A DNA stretch of 5,544 bases from Bacillus salipaludis (lineage in GTDB: Bacteria; Bacillota; Bacilli; Bacillales_B; DSM-18226), in contig NZ_SMYO01000060.1 of assembly GCF_004358205.1 (NCBI RefSeq), positions 1 to 5,544 on the forward strand, written 5' to 3'. Below, piece by piece: positions 1-4,674 of the stretch (position 1 is the first letter of the stretch; each line of letters opens with the position of its first letter). The translations under genes and the position numbers were made by a program. The notes beneath the pieces are model-generated. The model saw only the letters and a list, made by a program, of their open reading frames with translations, was not told the DNA's origin and made no database searches.

Positions 1-150
1 ATAGTTTCTGTTCGTCAGTTCGAGAATTTGCCTCCAGCTTCCTTCAGATTCCACCTCACGGTGGACACCCTTGCTATTGGCTAACAGTTCCTACTGCCAA
101 GCCTGTAGTGGACTTTCACCACCAAGTTATCGCCCATGCCGGGCGCACAC
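1..150 (-). mobile_element. Group IIC intron, 5' part (domain I), cut by window edge
   Basis: Read on the minus strand, this stretch begins at 150 with GUGUGCGCCCGGCAUGGGCG, which fits the GUGYG 5' end of bacterial group II introns. It then carries GUGAAAGUCC, CAAGGGUGUCC, GUGGAAUCUGAAGGAAGC and a final CUGACGAACA-type segment. These blocks occur in the same order as in domain I of class C introns such as O.i.I1 of Oceanobacillus iheyensis (compared from memory). Class C introns are ribozymes that typically insert just downstream of intrinsic terminators. Here the first intron base (150) directly abuts the U-tract of the terminator at 151-180, which supports both the class and the boundary. 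Domains II-VI and any reverse transcriptase ORF lie beyond the left edge, so activity cannot be judged. Confidence 0.88.
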
Positions 151-180
151 AAGAAAAAAGAGCCGCAAATACGACTCTTT
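151..180 (-). terminator. Intrinsic terminator of the 264-665 gene; group II intron target
   Basis: A 9-bp stem (172-180 with 157-165) and a 6-nt loop are followed on the minus strand by TTTTTTCTT. Positions 163/174 form a G-U pair in the minus-strand RNA but a C-A mismatch in the plus-strand RNA, so the hairpin is built for minus-strand transcription. It lies about 85 bp past the stop codon at 264 and ends exactly where the intron begins. Confidence 0.85.
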
Positions 181-190
181 GTTAAACTCA

Positions 191-220
191 AGCTACCCGT
201 TTGTTGAAGAGAGAGCGACT
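191..220. repeat. Dispersed repeat, copy A (degenerate)
   Basis: CTACCCGTTTGTTGAAGAG matches the core (roughly CCCGTTWGTKKAA) shared with the segments at 771-790, 1549-1562 and 3059-3073. It is followed by GAGCGAC, which recalls the GAGTCGC hairpin arm next to copy B. It lies between the stop of the 264-665 gene and its terminator. The function is unknown. I consider it a decayed member of a dispersed intergenic repeat family. Confidence 0.45.
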
Positions 221-263
221 TTTGATCCACTCTAAAATGAATCTGCTATGCTCCTTTCTTTGC

Positions 264-665
264 TCACTGTCTGAAAGTTACAGTTGCTTCTCTGACACAT
301 TCCCATGCTCCACAAATAAACGTAACTCTTACATCTAACTCAAATTCTCCAGTTCCTGAAACTTCTATCCTGTCGTTCCCAACTTTACGTGTAGGTCCCA
401 CGAGTTCTGCATTTCCTGAAATCGGAAATAACCTCCATTCATATACAGTATCTCGGTCATGTCCAATACAAAGCCCAGAACACACCAAATCAGCATCTGC
501 AAAGTATACCCCGCGAGTGGCTGTTCTTCTAATACCTGGTCCTCTGAGACGTGAATCCGAGCAACATGAATTTTCTTCACCTACTCCATTACAACTACAA
601 TTACAACGGTCACTTCGATTACTTCTCATATCCGCCCAACCAGGCTCATTTCGCCTATCTAACAA
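264..665 (-). CDS. Hypothetical Cys-rich protein, 133 aa, unrecognised
   Basis: I do not recognise this protein. From a TTG start at 665 it has 133 residues and no signal peptide or membrane segment. The N-terminal third is polar, Arg/Ser-rich and Cys-rich (C21, C23, C25, C34, C35). A second Cys pair is C62/C66. The C-terminal half (about 73-133) has alternating hydrophobic residues suggesting beta strands, and ends with C118/C123. Nine cysteines suggest metal binding or disulfide cross-linking, but no known family motif is seen. TTG is chosen because the Shine-Dalgarno-like AGTGAGGTGAT lies at the right distance upstream. A GTG at 674 would give 136 residues but lies inside that ribosome site. 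The gene stands alone, ends before a strong terminator, and has a group II intron inserted just behind it. Confidence 0.6.
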   Translation of the reverse strand: MLDRRNEPGWADMRSNRSDRCNCSCNGVGEENSCCSDSRLRGPGIRRTATRGVYFADADLVCSGLCIGHDRDTVYEWRLFPISGNAELVGPTRKVGNDRIEVSGTGEFELDVRVTFICGAWECVREATVTFRQ

Positions 666-760
666 AATAATCACCTCACTTTAGAGCTTGTACTGACAAT
701 TTATTCAGGATTAAAAAGAGTTCTTGACATTTTAAAAAAATCAACCATTTAAGCCACTCT

Positions 761-840
761 CTAAACAAACCTGTCCCGTTAGTGGAACAAGAAAAGAGTC
801 GCAGCAACGACCCAGCTTAAGCACATTTCTTCACAATATG
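761..840. repeat. Dispersed repeat, copy B, with small hairpin
   Basis: The plus strand reads CTAAAC, then CTGTCCCGTTAGTGGAACAA, then an arm GAGTCG, a 6-nt loop and CGACCC, then CTTAAG and TCTTCACAAT. The same blocks CCCGTTAGT, TTAAG and TCTTCACAAT recur in order in copy D (3048-3090), which lacks the hairpin. On the minus strand the hairpin (GGGTCG/CGACTC, one G-U pair) is followed by TTTTCTTG and could act as a weak terminator. Confidence 0.55.
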
Positions 841-850
841 TTCGTAAGAC

Positions 851-870
851 GACAATATTGTTATATTGTC
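851..870. promoter_or_regulatory. Perfect palindrome, possible operator
   Basis: GACAATAT, a 4-bp spacer and ATATTGTC form a perfect 20-bp inverted repeat about 120 bp upstream of the DUF1272 start. A second, weaker pair GACAA-N8-TTGTC follows at 880-897. Spaced half-sites of this kind are typical of dimeric repressor operators. The regulator is unknown and no promoter overlap is proven. It could instead form an RNA hairpin in a long leader. Confidence 0.35.
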
Positions 871-970
871 TTATTCATAGACAACCCGCACATTGTCCCC
901 ATTATTAATATAAAAACTGTCACTTTTATTGAACATGTAAAGATGGTAAATTCATCCTATAAACATTAGA

Positions 971-976
971 AAGGAG
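971..976 (+). promoter_or_regulatory. Ribosome binding site of the DUF1272 gene
   Basis: AAGGAG lies 11 bases before the ATG at 988. The spacing is slightly long but usual for Bacillaceae, and this settles the start of the small gene. Confidence 0.75.
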
Positions 977-987
977 CATCCAATAAA

Positions 988-1179
988 ATGACATTAGAAA
1001 TGCGAAAAAAATGTGAAAGTTGTAATGCTTCAATTGATGACAATTCTTTCGCTTTTATATGTGTCTATGAATGTACTTTTTGCTCTCCATGCACTGAAGA
1101 AATGAATAGTATTTGTCCAAATTGTGGAGGAGAACTTGTAAAAAGACCTAGGAAGCCACAAAATGTTTGTTCACTTTAA
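988..1179 (+). CDS. DUF1272 domain small zinc-binding protein, 63 aa
   Basis: The protein matches the DUF1272 family from memory: the MxLEMRKxCExC start, the YECTFC core and the CPNCGGELVxRP ending are family hallmarks. Cysteines fall in C9-x2-C12, C25-x3-C29-x2-C32-x2-C35 and C43-x2-C46. This gives four CxxC-type pairs and suggests one or two structural zinc sites in a cytosolic zinc-ribbon-like fold. The 63-residue length is typical and the protein looks complete. C61 near the C-terminus is extra. The biochemical role of the family is unknown to me. The gene is monocistronic, with its own ribosome site (971-976) and a terminator directly after it (1187-1210). Two inverted repeats upstream (851-870, 880-897) may be regulatory. 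Confidence 0.9.
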   Translation: MTLEMRKKCESCNASIDDNSFAFICVYECTFCSPCTEEMNSICPNCGGELVKRPRKPQNVCSL

Positions 1180-1186
1180 AGTTTTT

Positions 1187-1210
1187 AAACAGGGATTATC
1201 CCTGTTTTTT
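1187..1210 (+). terminator. Intrinsic terminator of the DUF1272 gene
   Basis: A 9-bp stem AAACAGGGA/TCCCTGTTT with a TTA loop (1187-1207) runs into six T residues up to 1210. It starts 8 bp after the stop codon of the DUF1272 gene. Confidence 0.9.
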
Positions 1211-1255
1211 ATTATTATGGTTCAAATACACATTATTCGTTTTTCTTCTTCTACT

Positions 1256-1276
1256 CCCTCAGTTTAATACGAATAT
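1256..1276. repeat. Inverted repeat, left end of the IS
   Basis: This 21-bp sequence contains CCCTCAGT, then ATACGA three bases later, then TAT. It matches the reverse complement of 2986-3006 at 17 of 21 positions. It marks the transposase-distal end of the element. Confidence 0.75.
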
Positions 1277-1667
1277 CTATCGAATGCTCACTTATTCGCA
1301 GGATTTCATAACCCTTGTAATTTGGATTTAAGTGTAATTGATATGAGTTCAGATCATTTGACTTCATGAAGGCATAGTTAAATAAAGGAGTCAGCTACCA
1401 CTCCATATTTTACCATATAATGTACAACTCCACGCCGCCCCTGGAGGCTTTCCCTCCCATGTCTCAACGGGTCAATTGCCCTCTCATTCCTTCGTCATGC
1501 CTATCCAAGGGGTGGAGGCCAGTTATGCTAAACTGATGGGTCACAGTGCCCTTTTGTTGAAGAAACCTGGTACTCCGTACATATTTGAAATCCTACGAAT
1601 AAGACAACATTCAAAATTAAAGTTTAGAATATTAATTAATACATTTTATATATCAAATGTTTTAATT
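1277..1667 (-). ncRNA. Long non-coding IS segment, candidate bridge (seek) RNA region
   Basis: About 390 bp inside the IS, downstream of the transposase, without a credible protein. IS1111-type elements are known to encode the guide RNA for recombination in the non-coding end after the transposase, so this is where one would be expected. The part from about 1380 to 1570 is less AT-rich than its surroundings. On the minus strand it can form several short hairpins: GGAGT/ACTCC (1387-1404), GGAGG/CCTCC (1443-1457) and CAGTT/AACTG (1520-1535). The GAGGG and CCTC runs resemble the element's own end sequence, as a donor-binding loop would. Exact RNA limits and guide loops cannot be set by eye. Confidence 0.4.
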
Positions 1668-1671
1668 CTAA
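1624..1671. other. AT-rich hairpin overlapping the transposase stop codon
   Basis: Arms 1634-1646 and 1655-1667 pair at 12 of 13 positions around an 8-nt loop. TTAG at 1624-1627 can pair with CTAA at 1668-1671, which includes the stop codon of the transposase. No U-tract follows on the minus strand, so it is not a standard terminator. It may separate the transposase message from the structured RNA region or protect the 3' end. Confidence 0.45.
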
Positions 1672-2942
1672 GCTGCTATAGGGATTAATACTTGGACTTT
1701 ACTTGGACAATAAGACTCATTACTTCGTGCTATTCCCACAAAAATCCTTGCTAGTTTACCTATCAGTTTCATGATTGATTTCATTTTCTTTATCTTCTTT
1801 ACCTTCACATTATGGGAGTGGACAGCTTTAAACTCAGGGTTATTCATCACAAGGCTCATTGTTGCTAAGTAGAGGAATCGCCTTAGCCTAGACCTTCCAC
1901 GCTTTGAAATGACAATCTGTCCTTTCCATTTTCCTGAACTTGCTTCAGCTAGATGCAATCCTGCATGACGTAATAGAGAGTTGCCGTGAGAGAATCCGCT
2001 TAAGTCTCCTGCCTCACCTAGTATCCCAGCTAATGAAATTTCACTTATTCCCTTAATCATAAGTAGTTTTTTCACGAATGGTATTTTGTTGAGGACATCT
2101 TTAACTTGTTCTTCAACTCTTTCGAGTTGTTTTGCAGCGAGGTCATATTCCTCTAATAATTGTTCTAAATGGAATTTATAAGCATCAAGTGCTTGTCCGG
2201 TTCCAATAGAAGATTTTGCTAGATTGATCAGTAATTGAGCTTTTTTAGGTCCTGGTTGTCGTTTCATTAAAGACTTCCACCCTCTCATGACATCTAGTGT
2301 TTCAAGTGAAGATATTTCATCCGGTGTAGGAAATAAACGAAGGGTTGCGATGGCCCCTTTGCACGAAACATCTTTAAACACTTGTCTCAGTTCTGGAAAG
2401 ACTATATCCACCCATCGATTTACTTGATTAATAGACATCACGAGACGTTTAACAATTACATCACGGTTCGAAATTAGAACTCTAAGTTTCTCAAAGGATT
2501 CTGATGTTGGACGAACAAAGGAATAATAGCCGTTTTTCACCATATCCGCTATAACGAGGGCATCTTTTTTATCACTCTTCGATTGAGTATTGTCACGATT
2601 CTCTTTATTCCTTTTTACTAAGTGGGGATTTACAGTAACTACCTCAATGTTTTGTTTATCCAGCCATTTTGATAGGTTAATCCAGTAATGTCCTGTAGGT
2701 TCCATACCCACTATTGTTGAATCTAATTTTTTTAATTTTTGTAAGTTTTGAATCCAACTTAATAGTTTTACGAATCCCTCTTCATTATTTTCAAATGAAA
2801 GTGGATCTCCAACTACAATACCACGGAAGTTAACAGCTCGAGCAATGTGTAGTTGTTGAGCGATATCCACACCAACAATAAGGTGTGTATCGGAAATTCT
2901 TTCTATTAGTTGATTTTGTTTGTCTTGCATTTTAAAATTCAT
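1668..2942 (-). CDS. IS110-family transposase (DEDD recombinase), 424 aa
   Basis: The protein has the two IS110 domains. The N-terminal RuvC-like DEDD domain (about 20-175) shows D26 in VGVDIA, E81 in GMEPTGHYW, and D124 and D127 in KSDKKDA. A helical linker follows (about 240-290). The C-terminal Transposase_20 domain (about 290-380) contains IKGISEISLAGILGEAGD and SSGKWKGQ, in which S336 is the likely nucleophilic serine, then KRGRSRLRR. The enzyme would excise the element as a circle and insert it at a site chosen by a guide RNA, using metal-dependent DEDD chemistry plus the serine. The ATG at 2942 is preceded by AAGGAGG (2953-2959). M5 is a less likely start. Length is ordinary for the family and no frameshift or stop is seen, so it may be active. 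The strand is opposite to the DUF1272 gene and the same as the tRNA operon. Confidence 0.95.
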   Translation of the reverse strand: MNFKMQDKQNQLIERISDTHLIVGVDIAQQLHIARAVNFRGIVVGDPLSFENNEEGFVKLLSWIQNLQKLKKLDSTIVGMEPTGHYWINLSKWLDKQNIEVVTVNPHLVKRNKENRDNTQSKSDKKDALVIADMVKNGYYSFVRPTSESFEKLRVLISNRDVIVKRLVMSINQVNRWVDIVFPELRQVFKDVSCKGAIATLRLFPTPDEISSLETLDVMRGWKSLMKRQPGPKKAQLLINLAKSSIGTGQALDAYKFHLEQLLEEYDLAAKQLERVEEQVKDVLNKIPFVKKLLMIKGISEISLAGILGEAGDLSGFSHGNSLLRHAGLHLAEASSGKWKGQIVISKRGRSRLRRFLYLATMSLVMNNPEFKAVHSHNVKVKKIKKMKSIMKLIGKLARIFVGIARSNESYCPSKVQVLIPIAA

Positions 2943-2952
2943 AGTAGGGCTT

Positions 2953-2959
2953 CCTCCTT
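2953..2959 (-). promoter_or_regulatory. Ribosome binding site of the transposase
   Basis: AAGGAGG on the minus strand, 10 bases before the ATG at 2942. It is a near-perfect match to the Bacillus consensus and fixes the start. Confidence 0.8.
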
Positions 2960-2985
2960 AAGACAATGAGTTTAGATTGGTCTCT

Positions 2986-3006
2986 ATACTCGTATCTTAC
3001 TGAGGG
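2986..3006. repeat. Inverted repeat, right end of the IS
   Basis: Its reverse complement carries CCCTCAGT, a 3-base gap, ATACGA and TAT, matching 1256-1276 at 17 of 21 positions. It lies about 45 bp upstream of the transposase start. Confidence 0.75.
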
Positions 3007-3047
3007 GCTCTATTTTTTTCAAACCTGATATTTAACGATCTACAGGA

Positions 3048-3095
3048 ATGCTAAACTGCCCCGTTAGTTTAAGTGAAAATCTTCACAATCTATTC
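3048..3095. repeat. Dispersed repeat, copy D (hairpin deleted)
   Basis: ATGCTAAACTG, then CCCCGTTAGTTTAAG, then TCTTCACAAT. The last two blocks match copy B (761-840) in order, but the hairpin between them is absent here. ATGCTAAACTG also occurs at 1525-1535 inside the IS. The copy lies outside the IS, between its right end and the tRNA operon terminator. Confidence 0.5.
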
Positions 3096-3125
3096 ACCAT
3101 GACCTTACAACAACGATAAGAACAT

Positions 3126-3158
3126 AAAAAAACCCTGTTTAAATTAATACAGGATTTT
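3126..3158 (-). terminator. Terminator of the rRNA-tRNA operon
   Basis: On the minus strand AAAATCCTGT (3158-3149) pairs with ACAGGGTTTT (3138-3129), giving 10 bp with one G-U pair and a 10-nt loop. Seven T residues follow (3132-3126). It lies about 43 bases after the last tRNA gene and is the natural end of the operon. Confidence 0.88.
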
Positions 3159-3200
3159 AATCAAACTTTATTTTATATATTCAATCGTTTTTTACATTTA

Positions 3201-3274
3201 CGCGCCTTAGAGGATTCGAACCTCTGACCGTACGCTTAGAAGGCGTATGCTCTATCCAGCTGAGCTAAAGGCGC
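3201..3274 (-). tRNA. tRNA-Arg (TCT)
   Basis: Complete cloverleaf. The acceptor GCGCCTT/AAGGCGC pairs fully, the anticodon loop is CTTCTAA and the T-loop is TTCGAAT. It reads AGA codons. The discriminator is G and CCA is not encoded. It is the last gene of the array, about 43 bp before the terminator. Confidence 0.97.
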
Positions 3275-3284
3275 ATTATAGGAA

Positions 3285-3375
3285 TGGCGGAGAAGGAGGG
3301 ATTTGAACCCTCGCGCCGGTTTCCCGACCTACACCCTTAGCAGGGGCGCCTCTTCAGCCACTTGAGTACTTCCCC
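3285..3375 (-). tRNA. tRNA-Ser (GCT)
   Basis: Class II tRNA with a long variable arm. The anticodon loop is CTGCTAA, reading AGC/AGU. The acceptor GGGGAAG/CTTCTCC has one G-U pair. The discriminator is G and CCA is encoded. Confidence 0.96.
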
Positions 3376-3386
3376 ATAAAATAAAA

Positions 3387-3461
3387 TGGCTCCGCAGGTA
3401 GGATTCGAACCTACGACCGATCGGTTAACAGCCGATTGCTCTACCACTGAGCTACTGCGGA
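3387..3461 (-). tRNA. tRNA-Asn (GTT)
   Basis: The acceptor TCCGCAG/CTGCGGA pairs fully, the anticodon loop is CTGTTAA and the T-loop is TTCGAAT. It reads AAC/AAU. The discriminator is G and CCA is encoded. Confidence 0.97.
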
Positions 3462-3483
3462 ACAATTAGAATATTTATGATGA

Positions 3484-3557
<74 letters not shown>

Positions 3558-3563
3558 AAAATA

Positions 3564-3637
3564 TGGAGCGGGTGATGAGAATCGAACTCACAACATCAGC
3601 TTGGAAGGCTGAGGTTTTACCACTAAACTACACCCGC
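3564..3637 (-). tRNA. tRNA-Gly (TCC)
   Basis: The acceptor GCGGGTG/CACCCGC pairs fully, the anticodon loop is CTTCCAA and the D arm is of the short GTTTAGTGGTAAAAC type. It reads GGA/GGG. The discriminator is T, as usual for this tRNA, and CCA is encoded. Confidence 0.97.
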
Positions 3638-3654
3638 CCTATAAAAAGTAAGAA

Positions 3655-3729
3655 TGGCTGGGCTAGCTGGATTCGGACCAACGAATGACGGAGTCAAAGT
3701 CCGTTGCCTTACCGCTTGGCTATAGCCCA
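3655..3729 (-). tRNA. tRNA-Gln (TTG), T-loop variant
   Basis: The acceptor TGGGCTA/TAGCCCA pairs fully and the anticodon loop is CTTTGAC, reading CAA/CAG. The discriminator is G and CCA is encoded. The T-loop (3671-3677 on the plus strand) reads TCCGAAT instead of TTCGAAT, so position 55, normally pseudouridine, is C. The other arms are intact. The gene is real, but its fold or modification may be affected. Confidence 0.94.
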
Positions 3730-3745
3730 AAATCATTTAATGAAA

Positions 3746-3822
3746 TGGGGCGGCTGATGGGAATCGAACCCACGAATGTCGGAACCACAATCCGATGCGT
3801 TAACCACTTCGCCACAACCGCC
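3746..3822 (-). tRNA. tRNA-His (GTG)
   Basis: It carries the extra 5' G(-1) opposite C73 required by histidyl-tRNA synthetase. The acceptor GCGGTTG/CAGCCGC has one G-U pair and the anticodon loop is TTGTGGT. It reads CAC/CAU. CCA is encoded. Confidence 0.97.
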
Positions 3823-3831
3823 ATAATAATA

Positions 3832-3905
3832 TGGCAGGGGTAGTAGGAATCGAACCCACACTGAAGGTTTTGGAGACCTTAGTTCTACCTTTAAACTATA
3901 CCCCT
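3832..3905 (-). tRNA. tRNA-Trp (CCA)
   Basis: The acceptor AGGGGTA/TACCCCT pairs fully, the anticodon loop is CTCCAAA and the discriminator is G. It reads UGG. The 3' CCA is encoded. It is separated by only 4 bp from the neighbouring tRNA-Tyr. Confidence 0.97.
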
Positions 3906-3909
3906 AAAA

Positions 3910-3994
3910 TGGTGGAGGGGGACGGATTCGAACCGCCGAACCCTGAGGGAGCGGATTTACAGTCCGCCGCGTTTAGCCACTTCGCTACCCCTCC
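3910..3994 (-). tRNA. tRNA-Tyr (GTA)
   Basis: Class II tRNA with a long variable arm. The anticodon loop is CTGTAAA and the acceptor GGAGGGG/CCCCTCC pairs fully. The discriminator is A and CCA is encoded. It reads UAC/UAU. Confidence 0.97.
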
Positions 3995-4007
3995 ATATAA
4001 AAAAAGA

Positions 4008-4080
4008 TGGCTCAGGACGGAATCGAACCGCCGACACAAGGATTTTCAGTCCTTTGCTCTACCGACTGAGCTACTGAGCC
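4008..4080 (-). tRNA. tRNA-Phe (GAA)
   Basis: The acceptor GGCTCAG/CTGAGCC pairs fully, the anticodon loop is CTGAAAA and the T-loop is TTCGATT. It reads UUC/UUU. The discriminator is A. CCA is not encoded: the A is followed by TCT. Confidence 0.97.
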
Positions 4081-4126
4081 ATAGAAAATCTATATCAACA
4101 GTAGTCATCCTACTGGGATAAAAGTA

Positions 4127-4200
4127 CGGTCCGGACGGGACTCGAACCCGCGACCTCCTGCGTGACAGGCAGGCATTCTAACCAACTGAACTACCGGACC
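4127..4200 (-). tRNA. tRNA-Asp (GTC)
   Basis: The acceptor GGTCCGG/CCGGACC pairs fully and the anticodon loop is CTGTCAC. It reads GAC/GAU. The discriminator is G and CCA is not encoded. A 46-bp spacer with a 6-bp hairpin (CAGTAG/CTACTG, 4099-4115) separates it from tRNA-Phe. Confidence 0.97.
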
Positions 4201-4205
4201 ATATA

Positions 4206-4279
<74 letters not shown>

Positions 4280-4296
4280 ATAATAATAAAATTTTA

Positions 4297-4389
4297 TGGA
4301 GGAGGAAGAGGGATTCGAACCCCCGCGCGGTTTGACCCGCCTGTCGGTTTTCAAGACCGATCCCTTCAGCCAGACTTGGGTATTCCTCC
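4297..4389 (-). tRNA. tRNA-Ser (TGA)
   Basis: Class II tRNA with a long variable arm. The anticodon loop is CTTGAAA, reading UCA and related codons. The acceptor GGAGGAA/TTCCTCC pairs fully and CCA is encoded. The discriminator base is T (plus-strand A at 4300), whereas the other Ser tRNA here has the usual G. Confidence 0.95.
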
Positions 4390-4396
4390 ATATAAA

Positions 4397-4470
4397 TGGA
4401 CCCTGTAGGACTCGAACCTACGACCGGACGGTTATGAGCCGTCTGCTCTAACCAGCTGAGCTAAGGGTCC
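4397..4470 (-). tRNA. tRNA-Ile2 (CAT, lysidine type)
   Basis: The anticodon loop is CTCATAA, but the body (acceptor GGACCCT/AGGGTCC, anticodon stem GACGG/CCGTC) matches tRNA-Ile2 of Bacillus rather than either Met tRNA. C34 would be changed to lysidine by TilS so that it reads AUA as Ile. The position between Met and Ser(TGA) is the same as in B. subtilis rrnB. CCA is not encoded. Confidence 0.9.
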
Positions 4471-4484
4471 ATTAGTAATTTTAA

Positions 4485-4558
4485 TAGCGGCGGAGGGGAT
4501 CGAACCCCCGACCTTACGGGTATGAACCGTACGCTCTAGCCAGCTGAGCTACACCGCC
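4485..4558 (-). tRNA. tRNA-Met (CAT), elongator
   Basis: The acceptor GGCGGTG pairs with CGCCGCT through two wobble pairs, and the anticodon loop is TTCATAC. The body matches the elongator Met tRNA of Bacillus and lacks the initiator GGG/CCC stem. The discriminator is A and CCA is not encoded. Confidence 0.93.
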
Positions 4559-4577
4559 ATTTATAATAAAAAATGAA

Positions 4578-4650
4578 TGGAGCCTAGCGGGATCGAACCG
4601 CTGACCTCCTGCGTGCAAAGCAGGCGCTCTCCCAGCTGAGCTAAGGCCCC
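4578..4650 (-). tRNA. tRNA-Ala (TGC)
   Basis: The acceptor GGGGCCT/AGGCTCC has one G-U pair and the anticodon loop is TTTGCAC. It reads GCN codons. The discriminator is A and CCA is not encoded. The usual Ala identity pair G3-U70 is present (G3 with the T of GGCTCC). Confidence 0.96.
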
Positions 4651-4674
4651 ATGTTGTTAAAAATAATTCTCGAA

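Larger units (their letters stand above)
666..987. other. Divergent intergenic region between the 264-665 and 988-1179 genes
   Basis: About 320 bp without a credible gene, separating the minus-strand Cys-rich gene from the plus-strand DUF1272 gene. It holds dispersed repeat copy B with a small terminator-like hairpin (761-840) and two GACAA/TTGTC inverted repeats (851-870 and 880-897). A possible plus-strand -35 box TTGACA (724-729) is followed 18 bp later by a poor TTTAAG -10. I could not fix a convincing promoter for either flanking gene. Confidence 0.6.
1254..3007 (-). mobile_element. IS110-family insertion sequence (IS1111-like, with inverted repeats), about 1.75 kb
   Basis: The element consists of the transposase at 1668-2942 plus flanking non-coding DNA bounded by inverted repeats at 1256-1276 and 2986-3006. 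The repeats agree at 17 of 21 positions (cores CCCTCAGT and ATACGA). Near-terminal inverted repeats are the mark of the IS1111 subgroup, while classical IS110 members lack them. A CT dinucleotide lies just outside each repeat (1254-1255 and 3008-3009). I take this as the possible recombination core, so the outer boundaries are inferred to within a few bases. No longer target duplication is seen, as expected for this family. The long non-coding part lies downstream of the transposase. The element sits between the DUF1272 terminator and the tRNA operon terminator and damages no visible gene. Confidence 0.75.

Noticed and set aside
365..580. Minus-strand open frame of 71 codons inside the Cys-rich gene
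   Set aside because: It overlaps the 264-665 gene in another frame, has no ribosome site of note, and its protein has no recognisable features.
724..753. Possible plus-strand promoter TTGACA-N18-TTTAAG
   Set aside because: The -10 box is poor and the nearest plus-strand gene starts about 235 bp later, beyond a hairpin and two inverted repeats. Not strong enough to list as a feature.
1476..1688. Plus-strand open frame of 70 codons
   Set aside because: It lies in the structured non-coding part of the IS, runs through an AT-rich hairpin and overlaps the transposase 3' end. There is no Shine-Dalgarno sequence and the composition is not protein-like. It is probably an antisense shadow of the candidate guide RNA region.
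3831..4121. Plus-strand open frame of 96 codons
   Set aside because: It is antisense to tRNA-Trp, Tyr and Phe. The GIEPT and FEPPN words are the well-known spurious translation of T-arm complements.
4397..4470. Call as a second elongator tRNA-Met because of the CAT anticodon
   Set aside because: The acceptor and stems match the lysidine-type tRNA-Ile2 and its usual place in Bacillus arrays. A true elongator Met is present next to it at 4485-4558.
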